Shown here: positions 21,801 to 34,215 of the stretch, piece after piece
Layout: each line of letters begins with the position of its first letter
Numbering within the stretch: position 1 is the stretch's first letter
NCBI RefSeq assembly: GCF_001659605.2
Contig: NC_035170.2
Coordinates: 8,067,001 to 8,131,000, forward strand
From: Manihot esculenta
Lineage: Eukaryota > Streptophyta > Magnoliopsida > Malpighiales > Euphorbiaceae
Direction of reading: 5' to 3'
DNA: 64,000 nucleotides
Notes under the pieces: generated by a model
Told to the model about the DNA's origin: nothing
The model's database searches: none
What the model saw: only the letters and a program-made list of their open reading frames with translations
Position numbers and translations under genes: made by a program

Positions 21801-24400
21801 AAAGAGAATAGGAAGAAAGAGGGGAAGGAAGATCACAAATGCTACAAAGTCTACATCTTTCATTCACTTATTCATTTTACATAAGACACGATACATATTT
21901 ATACTGAAAAGCTACAGGATATAAATCCATAAGTTAAGGCATAAAATAAGGAGATTACTTAAATATGGAGAGTTGGAGACATCTATTCCTAAATTAAAGA
22001 GAATTCTTCTCTTTAAATTAAGAAAATCTCATCAATTCTAATATGACCAAGGAGTCAAAAGTTTATCAGTTTATGAGAAGGAATTGCTGGCAATCTCTGT
22101 TGCTGTTTCCAAATGGAGTTGCCATTTGGAGCAAGGTCAGTTTTAATTAAAATTTATCTTGCTTGGGGCAGAGGTTGCATGCTAACTTGCAGCAGAAGAG
22201 ATTTCTAATCTGCTGGGGCTTGATTGTTGAGTTTTATGTAGGAAAGTAGTGGAAAAACATAGCAGATGTCTTGTCAAGAAGGCCTAACAGAGCAGAAGGT
22301 TCTTCATATGCTTTACAGCTTTCCAGTCTTCTATTACCCCAACTTGGGTGAGTAATTGGACTAGCTGGATGAAAAGACTTTGCACTCATATTTCTTTCGT
22401 TGGACCAGAATGCTTCACTTGGTTAAAAGTTGAATTTTGTTATGCTATTGTATAAACAGAAGCTTTTTGTGGGATGCACTACTTGTTTGAGACAGAAGTT
22501 TTTGGAATTATGTCATTTCTCCATTGGGAAGCCATTCTAGTATCCATGTCACTTATTTGAGGTTAAAACAATCTCTGAGGTTAAAACAACATTTGATTTT
22601 GAAAGGTTATGCAGTATATCAATAGTTAAACTTGTGTTAGGTGTAAAGGAGAACACTGTTCCTCTCCTGTGCCATTGTTGCCTTGGCCCATTACTAAGCA
22701 TGACAGTATGTCTTTATGGATTTTGTAGAGCATTTGCAAATGTCTGCAGGTAAAGGTACTATTTGGTGGTAATATGTAAATTCACCGGGTACAGGAGAAA
22801 GAGGTTTAGAAGAAGAATAATTGAGAAGTAGTTTGCAAGGAAAAATTGTGATTGGAGAGGGTTGTTAGAGTTTATGTAGTTTCTGAAGAAGTGAGCTAGT
22901 TAGGGGCAGTTATTCAGCTGGCAATGTATAAGGAGTCCAAGACTCTTATGAAATCATTTAAAGATCTCTCAATGAAATAATCTCTCTTCCTCTCTATTCT
23001 TCTCCTATTCCTAGTCTCTCTCTATTTTCTCTCTAATTTCTCTTTTCTAAATTTTCTAATTTCTCAGTTACGGTTTCAATACCTTAACCTTTTAAAGAGA
23101 TAATAAGGTGATGCACAAAAGATTTGATCTAGGGCAGATTTTATATCAGATGGCAAGTCTTAGTATTCTTCTGTGAACTTACGGGATTGTCACCCACTAG
23201 ACATTCACCGAAATTGAAATTATAGTTAACTTGATATCTCAGTTTCAGAAACTCATTTTTGTTATATCTCCTCTCTTTCAATCCTCACCTTTAATTCTGT
23301 GTTCTGTTATTTTTTGCTTGATTTTGCATGTATTTGTTTTGTTTCTTGATCTGGATGGACTGTGCAACAAGGCTTAATAAGTACGAGGTATAAATTATTC
23401 CAAAAAAATACCATTTAACTGAAATGAATGTTAAAATTTAAGCTTATATGAAAAAGGCCCATAAATTATTTTCTGATCTTTATGATTAAATACAGAATTG
23501 CATATCTTCTCATTGATTTGCTCAACTGGAGCTGCTCCTCTGTTATTTGTTGCAAACTAAAAGTTGATCTCTCTCTTCTCTGGTTCCAGATAAGAGAAGG
23601 AAGGCTCCAGGGTGTTGGACAATGCCTTGTTCGTGAGTACAGAATGGTTTGTCATGTTATGCAGGGAAAACTTAGCAAGGATTTCCTTGAGGTTTTCAGA
23701 TGAGCCAAATCTACTTTTATTTATGGATTAATTACTAAAAAACCTCTTGAGGTCTGACTTAAATAACACTTTGGTCCTGGCTGTTTTAAAATTATCAATT
23801 TCATGAAACAATATTTCAGGGGCTGAAGTACAAAAAATTTGTAATCTTTAAAGACTAAACTAAAATATAATTTAAATCAAGCTATAAAGTTTAGTGGACA
23901 AGTTCATAATAAGCCTCAGTTTTCTGAAATTACCAGCTTAATCATGAAAAAATCTCAAGGACAAGAATGCTAATTTTTGAAAAAGCATGGACCAAAGTGT
24001 ATTTTAACCAAACCTCAAGTTATTGTTGTTGTTGTTGTTTGTTTTGTTGTTTGAAAGCAACCCCTTATTTTTGTTAATTATTTTTTAAGCCTCACCTTTC
24101 TTATGCAGGGTTGCAGAGCTATACTGATAGACAAGGATAAGAACCCAAAGGTAACGGGAATTTTCTTTCTTTATCCCTACATCTTGTGTAACTAATGGAC
24201 TACAATAAGATTCCATGATAGACTTCCTTTCCAATTTTCTCTGAATTCCTTTGTTTATTCAGTGGGACCCCCCTAAATTGGAGTTCATCAGCAACAGTAT
24301 GGTTGAGCAGTACTTTTCCAAAATAGATGACGAGGAATGGGAAGATCTACAGCTTCCTGCTCGTTTCCACCTGCCTGGATATGCTGCTGCGAAGCTTTAA
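12873..24400 (+). CDS. CHY1: 3-hydroxyisobutyryl-CoA hydrolase (peroxisomal, CHY1 type), 14 exons, 387 aa
   Basis: Coding exons: 12873-12923, 13555-13635, 13744-13812, 13995-14058, 14680-14759, 14830-14913, 15206-15290, 15923-16008, 16488-16609, 17121-17181, 17342-17440, 23590-23691, 24109-24150 and 24263-24400. All junctions are GT..AG and the phases join without a break (1164 nt). The protein is a crotonase-fold hydrolase that removes CoA from 3-hydroxyisobutyryl-CoA in valine breakdown; the plant enzyme is peroxisomal. Visible features are AFCAGGD (72-78), the oxyanion-hole loop MGGGAG (124-129), and PETALGLFPDIG with the family's catalytic Glu149 and Asp157. The C-terminal AKL is a type-1 peroxisome signal. 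Exon 1 is the least certain because its donor (GTCTGT) is weak; the rest is strongly supported. Intron 11 is 6.1 kb because of nested transposons. AATAAA at 24714 is a possible poly(A) signal. Confidence 0.95.
14090..14400 (+). mobile_element. TRIM retrotransposon in CHY1 intron 4, complete with TSD
   Basis: Two 115-bp LTRs (14090-14204 and 14286-14400) with ends (T/C)GTTGAATCC..AATTTAACA flank only 81 bases. Those bases hold a tRNA-Met primer site, TGGTATCAGAGC at 14205-14216, and a purine tract just before 14286. TCTAC at 14085-14089 and 14401-14405 is a perfect 5-bp target duplication. There is no coding sequence, as expected for terminal-repeat retrotransposons in miniature. It was probably moved by proteins of another element. 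Confidence 0.95.
18126..18415 (-). mobile_element. Second TRIM of the same family, reverse orientation, in CHY1 intron 11
   Basis: LTRs at 18126-18234 and 18297-18415 read TGTTAAA(T)TTGG..GATTCAACA on the plus strand, the reverse complement of the TRIM at 14090. The primer site lies at about 18285-18296 in reverse. The flanks GTTGG (18121-18125) and GTTGC (18416-18420) are a near-perfect target duplication. The two LTRs differ much more from each other than those of the 14-kb copy, so this insertion is older. Confidence 0.88.
18508..19135 (+). repeat. Tandem duplication of LTR end plus primer site and leader
   Basis: The block from 'ttatgtagtttttt' through the LTR end, primer site and 'gattatgtgtgggattgag' to the phrase 'tggcaacta' occurs twice in tandem, ending near 18811 and 19125. 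A plausible cause is unequal recombination or strand slippage during reverse transcription. Confidence 0.65.
19593..20797 (+). mobile_element. Short non-coding LTR element inserted in the gypsy gag
   Basis: Two LTRs start TGTTAGATAACGG (19593) and TGTTATGGATAATGG (20365) and share sequence through 'tgtgatacgatccgtgac' (about 19940, 20760). The first is followed by a degenerate tRNA-Met primer site (TTAGTATTAGAGTCG) and a few gag-like codons (MVDPTNFEENLSPFL). The interior is only about 390 bases. The second LTR carries an extra tandem copy of about 35 bases ('tttattcaataaagcagac..'). No clear target duplication was found and the 3' ends are approximate. Confidence 0.7.
20824..22043 (-). mobile_element. 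Small LTR element with 260-bp LTRs, nested in the gypsy remnant
   Basis: Direct repeats 20824-21083 and 21784-22043, both 260 bp, begin TGTTAAGTTTTAGG and end CATCAATTCTAA(C/T)A. The interior is 700 bp with no supported protein; the minus-strand frame at 21497-21784 has no recognisable motif. Minus orientation is inferred from the ATGGTACC next to the right LTR and a purine-rich stretch next to the left one. Flanks TGGTC and TGACC could be a worn target duplication. Confidence 0.75.
22045..22345 (+). pseudogene. Gypsy RNase H fragment
   Basis: The frame starts DQGVKSLSVYEKELLAISVA, typical of Ty3/gypsy RNase H, and continues in pieces to SRCLVKKA before the 3' LTR. It is broken by stops. It belongs to the element spanning 18428-23089 and resumes immediately after the nested element ending at 22043. 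Confidence 0.75.
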
Positions 24401-26728
24401 ACATCACTTTGCACCGAACCACATTATTTGGAGATTTTAAAGGTAATGCCTACATAGTTGTCCTAACTTCATAAGGAGGGATGAGATAAAATTCTCGTCC
24501 TTTCACCCCTTGGTTTAAATTTGTTGAAGATGATTATTATGTCTTGTGGATAAACTTTGAAATAAGTTGAAATCTTATAGCAATTGGGTTTGTTTAATTA
24601 ATTAATTAAGCATTTTAGTATGTTTAATTAATTAATTAATAAGTTGAAACCTTGTTGCTAAATGAACCATATTATTATGCCAGTTGAGGGGTAGTTATCA
24701 TTGGTATAGAAGCAATAAATTGGAGAAAGCCATTTGGTGCTCTTGGATCAGGTTTGGTTCAAACCGAATTGAAAAAATAAAAATTTAAATTTTTTAAAAT
24801 TATAAAAAGTGAACTGAAACGATTAAATGTGGTATTTCAATTTGATTCAGATCAGTTATTTGATTTTTTTTTTCCCCTCCCTAATTGAACAGATCTGAGA
24901 TGCATATCAGATTTACAAAAATTCTTCCACAATTTTTAAAAAAAATTCATTTAGCAACAAGCAAGCTAAGAATTTGCAAAATCTCAACTTACAAACTAGG
25001 AATGCAAGATTTATTATTCTTGTTATAATCCCTTTAAAATCTAGAAAATTACAAAACATAGCTACAAATGAGCTAAAAAAATTACAAACTTAACAACAGT
25101 TCATATTTATGAATCACAAAACATTTTAAAAATCTTGATTGTTTGAATATTTCAAGCACTCTTAAAAATAGAGACTCAAAATAAGCGAGAGAGGAGAGTT
25201 GAGTGAGCCTTTAAAAATAGATGATCTTGAGACGAGGCTAGTGAGAGGGGATCTTAAGACGAGGCTAGTGAGAGGGGTGAGGATGACTATGAGCGCGAGC
25301 GAAAGAGGGATATCGTGACAAATGCCTGTGAAAGAGGGATATCGTGACGAATGCGTGTGAGAATGAGCAACGAAAGAGAGAGTGAAGTTGGTAAGAGTCG
25401 ATATCGAGAATCGCAATTGGTACGTGTAGATGTGTCGATAGTAATAGGAGAAAAAAGGGGAAGAAAATAAATAGAAGGGGTAGTCAATCGAGAGGAAATG
25501 AAGAGAAGAAAGTTAGGGTTTGATGCCTTTGAGTTATAAATTTATAGTATCCTTTTCAAGGATTTGAATCTTCTCAACTAAAATAGGCAGCTAAAATTTA
25601 ATTATCATCAAATTAAAATTAAAAAAAATATATACATGTGGATCAAACATAGGACCTTCAAAAGTCGTGAATACTGAATTACCATCAGGTTATGAATATT
25701 GGATTACCACCGAGTTATATGATTAATAATTACAAAGGTTGTAATTCGATCGGTTATTTTAATTTGAATCGATTTTAAATTGAATTATGCGATTTTAATT
25801 TGAACCGTAATAGAAAATGGTAAGTTGATGGATCTTGACTGAGATTTTATTTTGAAACATTGGATAATGGCATTGGAGCATTTATTTAATATATTAGGTA
25901 TTTGGTATAATATAAGGTTAATTATTATCATCTCCTTGCATTTTGATGCCTATTTTTTAGAAATTCTATTAAAATATCAACGCATTTAGTTAAATTCTTT
26001 AATATTTCAATACTTCTATTTAAGAAGACATTAACAAATTTGTTTTAACATTTATTAGAGATATTATAAATAGTATAGATAGTGAAAATTGAAGGGAATA
26101 AAAAAATTCAAATGTTTATGAGATTTTATATTTATATTCTAATTTAAAATTTAAAATAATAAAATTAATTTTTTTTATATTTATCTTAATTTTAACTATT
26201 TATTTTAATTAATTTTAGTTCACATATCATGCTATATAAAATTATGTTTTAAAAAATTTATTGAGTAAAAAAATTAAAACATTTACATCAATTGATATTT
26301 ATAGCTAAAATTTTAAATTTTAGATAATAAAATTAAATTTATTTCATTTTGTTTCAATTATAACTAAAATAACTAAATTAAATCTGAAAAATTATTGGCA
26401 AATTATAATATAGTCTTTAAAATTTTATTTAATTAATAAAATATTTATTAAAGTATATATTTTTATCTTTTTTATTAATTCTATTATTTACTCACCATTC
26501 TCAATTTATTAATACGAGAAATTGTGCTACTTGCCTGTTGCCATATTTCTATGATTTAGGAACTCAATTGAAAGATGGAAGACCAAAACCAAAAGGGGAT
26601 TCGCACCATCAACTTGAATAAGATCGCAAACTGAAAGCCGAACATTTGGAGCTTAATTTTTACATTTGCTTTTATTTTTCTAATGAACTTGATTAATAAG
26701 ATGAGCTCTTCTTTTACTTATTTAATAA
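24401..26728. other. Intergenic DNA downstream of CHY1
   Basis: Holds the likely CHY1 3' UTR (AATAAA at 24714-24719), two runs of TTAATTAATTAATTAA (24595-24645), and a stretch with weak similarity to the hAT-like MITE family: 'ggttcaaaccgaattg' at 24758 and 'ttgaatcgattttaaattg' at 25765. Between them is a purine-rich segment (25180-25500) without motifs. No gene is supported. Confidence 0.45.
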
Positions 26729-26819
26729 TTGATTTTGATAATAATTGATTTTAATGGACATGTGCATACTATTCATAATCATTTTAAAATATTTTCAATT
26801 GACACATTAAATATAAGAA

Positions 26820-27715
26820 ATATTAATATGGGTACGCCAATCCAAAAACAGATAAAACTGATAAATAATTTCACTGTGCAAGAAAAAAGAAAGTTCACAC
26901 CATTATCAACAAAGTACCAAGAAGTCTTCACCTGTTCTTACAAATATATGCCTGAGATTGACAGAGACATAGTTGAGCATCAAATTCCTACTCGCCCTGA
27001 AGATACTAATAGAAAGGACGGAGCCATTATAAGACAATTTACTTTAGCTGGGGGCAACAACATAAAAGATATCATGAGAGGATACTATTGTTGTGCATTA
27101 TAAAAAAACAAGTTGAGTAGATTATGGAAGAGTTAAATGCTAGAAATTGTGGTCATCACATGAATGGAAGAGTAATTATAGAGAAAATCCTAAGATTGAA
27201 GTATTTTTAATATACCATAGAAGCAGATTGTGCCCAGTTTGTCAAAAGATGCCAGTGCCAGATCTTGATAAGCTACACAGTATGTCTTCACCTTGGCCTT
27301 TTGCTATGTGGAGAATTGATATTATTGGAAGGATCACTCCAACTGCATCTAATGGCATAAGTTCATTATAGTGGCTATCGATTACTTCTTCAAGTAGGTA
27401 GAGACTGAGTCTTACAAGACAGTAGGGGCAAAGCAGATATCTAATTTTATCAAGAAGAATATAATATGTCGATATGGAGTACCATATGAGATAGTCTTTG
27501 ATAATGGCATGCAACTCAAAGGTGAATTTCAGGATCTGATTAATGAATACTATATTCAGCACCATAATTTCTCTCCTTATAGACCACAGACTAATGGGGT
27601 GATCGAAGCAGCCAATAAGAACATCAAGACTATTCTCAAAAAAACAGTGGAAACCTACAAAGATTAGCTAGAATTTAGAGCTCAATTGCATACCCTTTAA
27701 TCCATCCACATGAAT
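26820..27715 (+). pseudogene. Tat-lineage gypsy remnant: pre-RT segment and integrase
   Basis: Plus-strand pieces: a pre-RT segment (about 26880-27000, with MPEIDRDIVEHQIPTRPE), then after a deletion the integrase zinc-binding region (27140-27260) and catalytic core. The core shows WPFAMWRIDIIGRITPTASNG (27292-27354), DNGMQLKGEFQDLI (27500s) and SPYRPQTNGVIEAANKNIK (27572-27630), so the D, D and E positions are visible. Several stops break it. RT and RNase H are missing. Confidence 0.8.
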
Positions 27716-30560
27716 CGATTACGGTAAGATCTATCACTTACGATCAAAATCTTTTATCTTCAAATTTCCCTTAAATTGCCGAAAATATGAGACTAAAATT
27801 TTCCTCATAGGCTAGATGAAATGAGTTGAAGAGTTAATAATTAACTCTCACAACAATGGAGAGAAAAATAAATGAGAACAATAAGAAGAGGAAGTAGAAG
27901 ATGAGTGGAGCTCTCAAATTTTAGTGGAAAGGTAAAAAGAAGAAGTCTACCTTTCTTTCTCACCTCTCTTGTAACATCCCTTATCCATATATTTAATTAG
28001 CTAAGCGGGAGATATCATTTTCTATGGTGGTTCTCTTATTTTTTTTAATTAATATAATGTAATTCAGGATATTTTCTTTACTAAAATTTCGACAAAGTCT
28101 CTTTTGTAATATAAACTTAATTCCATCCCTGAATAATAAAATTATACTTCAATAAAACTCCAACCTTAACCTCTTTACTTTTTTAAAAATTCTCAATACA
28201 ATTCAAGCACTTTAAATATCCTTTTCATCAAATCTCAACACAACACCTCATATCAAATAACTATATAGTTACACTAAAATAAAATTCTTCTCATGTAATA
28301 TTCATTACGATCCGTATATTTATTATAAATATGTTATAACTATACAAAATTTCAAAATATACCCAAAAGTGGCTTAATGTAACTCTTTAATTGATGCAGA
28401 TCTGTTACACTGCTATCTTTATCTACAACCTGTGCGAGGAAAAAAAAAATTTTACATGCTAAGCATAATACTTAGTGGTGCTTAATTTTTCTTAAATAAA
28501 ACATTTAAGTAAAATTTAATTGACAATTATAAATTAAATAAATACCAATAAATTATGTAACAAATAATTTGATATAATTTTCGATCATATAATTATTTTA
28601 ATTGGTCATATTTTAATTCCATAACTAGTTTACACCATAAAAATAGTTTTGTTTTCTCTTAATACCTTTTTTTTATTACATTTTGACCCCTATAAATTTA
28701 AATGGAACTATTAAATTAGTTATAAAAACTATATTTGTAGGATATAAAATTTCAAATAACTATATGACTCAAAAGCCGAATCTATAACTGTAGTAGTGTG
28801 ATATATGAGCCGTACTTGTAGAACACCTTGTTATATCTTTAAAATCAATATAACTGTAATATAGTACTGCTAAATATATATTTGACATGCTACACCCTTA
28901 AATTAACTCACAATTCTCACCAAATTCACTAAATTCATATATTAATTATTATTATAATATTGGAATACGAGAATAATTATTCAATATTATGTAGCTTTAA
29001 AATATTCAATTTAAATTTTGTTATATTATAATTACAATCCAAAATTTTTATCTCTTCATAATAAAATTTCACAACCTTTGAAATTAACTTTCATTCAATT
29101 CCATATTTAAACCAATAATCAAAATATTTCTTATTTATAGATAACTACAAATAATATTCCTTAACAATGTAAGAGTCACTTTAATTTCTTATAATCTTTT
29201 CATATCATGTAAATTTATTACTTTAGCACAACTATAAAATTGGAAATTCACTATTTAATTCTTAATTTAAATTAACTAACTTTTCTTATTCATCTAATTC
29301 AATATCTTTTCCTTTTTATCATATCCACACCAAACCTCTCTCTCTTTTCTTTTTCTTTCCCATCTTAATTTTACAATTAAACTATTAGCTCCTCCAATAT
29401 TTTAGTTATGTTCACTCAAGTCCTTGTAAAACTTGTAATATGTGAAATATCTTCTTTAATCTTTATAATTTTCAACAACTTACACTTTCATCCAAATTCT
29501 CAATACTAACAATTTAAATTATACAAGCTTATTTTCAATTTAACCCTTAATAAATTAATATTTAATCCAATACAAAATTTCATTTTTAGTCTAAATAGGC
29601 TTCCTTTGACCCTAATTTAACTCAATTTACAACATTTAACATGTATGAAGCAATATTTCCTTTTTAGTTCAATCTTAATTTTGAGCAAACTTTATTTCTC
29701 TATTCTTCATTTCCTTTTCCTTTAGAATTTCCTCTCTTCTTTTCAACTTCTTCTTCATAAAATATAAGTAAATAAATCATATTGATTCAATATTCTCCAA
29801 ATATTCATATAAAAATGATAAAAAATATTCTTATATAAAAAACTCTTAAGATACCTTTAAAATCTCTACACTTGGTTACTATTCACACTACTTTCTTCCT
29901 TAATTCCCTCTTTAGTTCTCTCATTTTCTTGGATTTGGGGCTAGCAAAAGGGACTTGGGTGGGTGGAGAATTGCTTTTAGGTGAAAAATGGATAAGAGTT
30001 GATGTAGAAAGAAGAAGATGGAGAAGAATTTCTCCTCTTGGTTCGGCCATGAATGAAGTTAAAGAAGATAATGGCTTTTTCTTCTTTTTTCTTTTCTAGA
30101 ATTATTTGCTAATTTGGATAGCCAAGATTTAGCGATGTGCAATTTAATCCAAGGCCATTATTAAATCTTAATAAAAAAAATTTTATTTTACTCTTTTACC
30201 CAATATTTCCTCTAATTGGACATTAGCCCCACAATCTTTCCATATTTAGAAAAATTTTCCCACTTCTTCAATCACTTGATTAAGTCCACCCATGCAAATT
30301 TTGACCAAAGTCAAACTGTGGTAGATTTCATTTTAATTTCAATCTTTTTCAATAATACCAAATAAGTCCATAGATTGATTTTTCATTTGAGTTTTTCACC
30401 ATTCTAATGAACTTATTTTTATTCCAGATTAATTATTTGAACGTAATTTGAATAGTATTATTCACAAGTAGAAAAAGTATTGAGCGCTTTTTGGATAGTA
30501 CTATTCACTTTCCGAGAATTACACTATTCATAATTGAAATTTTTAGGCTATTATATCTCT
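27716..30560. other. AT-rich region, possibly one long minus-strand LTR
   Basis: TGTAACATCCC at 27971 and GGCTATTATA ending near 30555 resemble worn LTR ends (compare TGTAACGACCC..GGGTATTACA). The interior phrase 'acatgctaagcataatacttag' (28455) and 'ttcggccatgaatg' (30041) are LTR-like. However, no primer site is visible beside 27971 and no second copy is in the window, so this is tentative. No gene is seen. Confidence 0.3.
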
Positions 30561-31367
30561 CCCTTTATGTAGAGATGGGTGATTGGGTGGTAGTTAGGGA
30601 TTTAATTCCCTAACCCTTAATTCTCTCAAATAATTCTTAAATAATTTTCTATATATCACGTATATGTATTAATTCTTTAATTTAATTAATTAATTAAATT
30701 AATTTCTAATTATTCAATCAATTACTTAATCATTTAATCATAATTAATTAAATTCATCTTCATAGTTTTCTATACTTGCTCAAGTATGTTTGTAAACATT
30801 GACTAAAGAATGCCATGAAGAATGAATTCTAGATGCCATGAAATGCAAATGTATGAGTGCAAGCTCCAAGTCTTAAACAAAAGTCTTCGATCTTCCATTT
30901 TGACTGTCAGGTATCTGTTCCTCTGTTGACATTAAGGATCTATTTTGAAAAAAAAAAAAAGAACTACTTTGCCTCCTGCAAATGCCAATCTTTTCAATGT
31001 TTTCTTTTTTCCCTTTATTTTTCTCTTTTTCTTTTCCTCTTTCTTTCTCGTTTCCATACTTTTCTTTTTGGAGATAAGGATCATGCTCACAAAGTAGATA
31101 CATATAAGAAGATTTTCTAAACTCATTACTTCAATCACTTTGATCAATCTTTCGAACTATATAAATAAGATGAAGTTATTCGACGACTCTCTATACCTTA
31201 TCCCTTTCTCTTGCAAATTCATATTTATTATTTTTTCTTTAACTTTTTCCTAAGCTGCCCTTTACAAGTTTTTAACTTACTTAGCTCCCCCACTCCCCCT
31301 TTTTTTCTTTTTCTTTTCTTGCTTTCTTTTTTTTTTCTTTCTTCTATTTTTGTAGCTTTACTTCTCT

Positions 31368-31404
<37 letters not shown>

Positions 31405-32819
31405 CTGAACTGCCCTTTGTGGGTTTTCAACTCAGCAAGTTTTTGTTTTTTCTTTTCTTTTATTCCTTTTTATTGCAAGAGAAGTGAACAATATTGGTGG
31501 TTTCCAACCTAAGTACTTTCTTTGGTCTATGATTTGTGACTTAATATGCTTCAATAAAGAATAGAAAATATAGATCCATTTCTGCTTAGTCATAAGATGT
31601 CTCCTTTACGAACAAATACAAACATTAATAACCAAATGAAACGCCACTATTCTCATTAATTTAGATATACCATTATATACTTTTGGATTTCATCTTATTC
31701 TAACTTAACTTTCAAAGTCTGATAGAACGCATAACACGTCGAATAACCCTTTTAGGTTTTCTATCTAAATCTTCTCTTACTCTTCTTTTATCTAGACTGC
31801 CTTATGTGGGTTTTCGGTCTAGCAAAATTATTTATTTGTTTTCTTATTATTCTTTTTTATCCCTAACTTTTTCCTAGGCCTTAATGGACTATCTCTCCAA
31901 CATGATACTTTCAATTTACCCAAATGAATTGATTCTTTGAAGCTATCCTCGTCCATGTTCACTATTCTTAAAAATTCTGTTGTGTAGGATCTGTTGCATC
32001 CTACGAGGTTTGCCTTTACTATGTTTGGATCTAACGAATTAAGTCCATTTTGACATGTTATTTTGACTCATTGCCATGCACTATAATAGCAAAATCCTCG
32101 GGAACGTTGCCCCCAAGCCACAGTGGGCCCATTGGCCATATTCCATCTTGTTTTAGACCTTAGAAGCAGTTATTCTTTATTAGATGTAGACTAAGTCCAT
32201 CTTAATGAGTAGGATTTTCTTCTTCTTTCTTATCTTTTCTTTTTTTTTTTCATCTTCTTTTTCTTTTCTCAATTGATTTTTTTTAATCTTTTTTTCCCTT
32301 TTTTGCCTTTTGGTTTTGCTTTATTGGGAAAGTTTTTTTCTCTTTTTTTTTCTCTCCTTTTTTTTTCGCCTTTTAGACTTTTACATCTATTTTCAAGTTG
32401 GACTTTGCTCCTTTACTTGATAGGTAGCATTCTTGGATCTGTAGGCTTTTTGTTGTGGATAGTGACTCCATCCATGTTAAATATATCTTGTTGAGATCAA
32501 GAGAATGCTTTGAGTGCCTTAGTATATTCCAATATCATGAGCTTTTCTCTCTCTTTCAAGCTAAAATTTTAACCAAGCTTTATTCCTTAGAGCTCTTTGG
32601 TGTACCTAACCAAATAAAGATAGAATTCAATGCGTTAAAAAAATAGAATCAAATGACTATGAATGGTATGCATTTGACCATTAAGATGGAAATCAAATAG
32701 GAAAAGAAGATTCTTCCACTAATGGCTGCATCAGATACACTAGACTTATTCAAAGGCAATGCTCCCCAAATTTATTATGCATGTCCATCTTCATCTTCTT
32801 AGGACTCAACATCTTTATG
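30561..32819. other. Pyrimidine-rich intergenic stretch
   Basis: Long T/C tracts, including an uninterrupted run of more than 30 T ending at 31404 and T/C-rich tracts at 31015-31065, 31290-31370 and 32215-32370. Frames here are runs of Phe/Leu/Ser and not credible genes. The right part may belong to the gag-bearing element that follows. Confidence 0.55.
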
Positions 32820-33815
32820 TGGGCCTTTGTTTTGGATCATCTAGTTTCTTTGCATCAATCAGGTCTCAGATCTCATGATAAAGGCACCTACACTTGTTAG
32901 TGTCCTGACTAGAAATTTAATGGAACTCATAAAATAATTCTTTCTTGAAATTCTTAAGCAATAGATTAGGCAGTGGAGTATCCATCAAAGGTTAAAGCAG
33001 CCCTTTGTTTCTCAATCTACAAAGATGGTCACTATAGGTTCACCCAAATCAGAGAATCTCCTTACAACTTGAATATTAAACACTATATTTGTGAAACTTG
33101 TCCATAGTGGAAGCTCCTTGTCCATAGTGGAAGCTCCTTTCTGCATAGGTTGGCCTATTAAAGAGTTGCCTTCAGGGGTCTTGTGATTCATCATGTCTTC
33201 CGGTTCAACTTCAACATGAAACAAGTCCTCAAAACTGGAGATTGGTAGGTAATATATATTCTCACGGTAAATTGGTAATAAATTCTTGATCAATATTCTA
33301 ATATGCTCCTTTGTTGGTTGGTGAACTATGAGCACAACTCTCTTCCTCCATCTCATTAGGAATTCAACAAATGACTCATCAAGCCCTTGCTTGGTGGCCT
33401 TCAATTATCTTTGGTTGACATTAAACCCAGTATTATATGAATAATACCTAACAAATGCCATAATAAACCGATTCCAATCTTCTCATATTTTCTTTCTAAA
33501 TTGTAGTACCATGACACAAGAGGTCAATCTAATGATAAAGGTAAAAGGTTAGTGATTTGATCATCCCTAACCCTATTGTCTTCATGATGACTAAATATTA
33601 TTTCATGTGGATCGTTAGATCTCCAGGCTCATCAAACTTGGACAAAGATGGCATCTTGAACTTACTGCGCAATTGGACTTGCATATGGAACCTCAAAATC
33701 ATCTATGTCACCCACTCTTGGAAGCTTGGATTGCTTCTTAAGGTCAGGTTTGAACTTCTTCATATTCCCCATGAAGGCATGATAGGCCTCATTTGTTTGG
33801 CCTGTCTTATTAGTT
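32820..33815 (-). pseudogene. Decayed gag of a Tat-lineage gypsy element
   Basis: The minus-strand frame 33012-33404 has the retrotransposon gag core: ESFVEFLMRWRK, then LIKNLLPIYRENI and SFEDLFHVEVEPEDMM. Downstream (32830-32950) the pieces DTNKC..LYHEI.DLID match the region just after the Tat gag zinc-knuckle-like motif. Upstream pieces (33520-33690) give KFDEPGD, the usual start of the capsid domain. Multiple stops and shifts. A tandem repeat of about 20 bases ('ttgtccatagtggaagctcc') occurs at 33098-33137. Confidence 0.7.
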
Positions 33816-34103
33816 ACCTTATTCGTTGGATGACTCACTCCACCATTTGATCCTCCTTCCATCCCTAACGATCTCTTGGCTCTTACATCTTCTTCATTGG
33901 TTGCTTTTCATATGCTCTTCCTATTCTATTATTGAAGGTGATGCAAACATGGGAGATAAGCATGTGAGAAATATAATGAATGCAAATATCACATTACCTC
34001 CTAGACCAATAACAAGGGTACACACAAAGAAAATCAAAACATTACTTTAACACTTAGCGCAACAAGTTGTTTGTAAAGGAATGAACACATGCGAGGAAAA
34101 GCC

Positions 34104-34215
34104 TGTAACGACCCGAAATCGGACCGCTACCGGCGCTAGGATCCAAATCGACTTAAAGTCGCCGGGACCCGTAGCAAGCCTAACATACAACCTGTCATAC
34201 CTGATAAATCCTTTT
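34104..34215 (-). mobile_element. Fragment of the Tekay-type LTR 3' end
   Basis: TGTAACGACCCGAAATCGGACC at 34104 and the following bases to about 34215 match the LTR end at 5751 and 9611 before dropping into unrelated AT-rich DNA. No primer site lies to its left, so it is an isolated fragment or a truncated solo LTR. Confidence 0.85.

Larger units (their letters stand above)
18428..23089 (+). mobile_element. Deleted chromovirus-like gypsy element nested in CHY1 intron 11
   Basis: Related LTR-like sequence ends at 18725 (CTTAACA), about 19038 and about 23089. The first two ends are followed by TTTGGTGTCAAA, the primer-site type seen in Reina-like chromoviruses. The interior has a short broken gag start (MATRSMVIRS at 19100) and an RNase H piece at 22045-22345; protease, RT and integrase are gone. 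Two other LTR elements sit inside it (19593 and 20824). Boundaries at the 5' side of each LTR are approximate. Confidence 0.75.

Noticed and set aside
29872..30099. 75-aa frame with GLAKGTWVGGELLLGEKW
   Set aside because: It sits in a possible LTR, ends in poly-Phe from a T tract, and has no family resemblance.
31211..31408. Frame rich in Phe and Leu, like a membrane protein
   Set aside because: It is the translation of T/C tracts, including a long T run.
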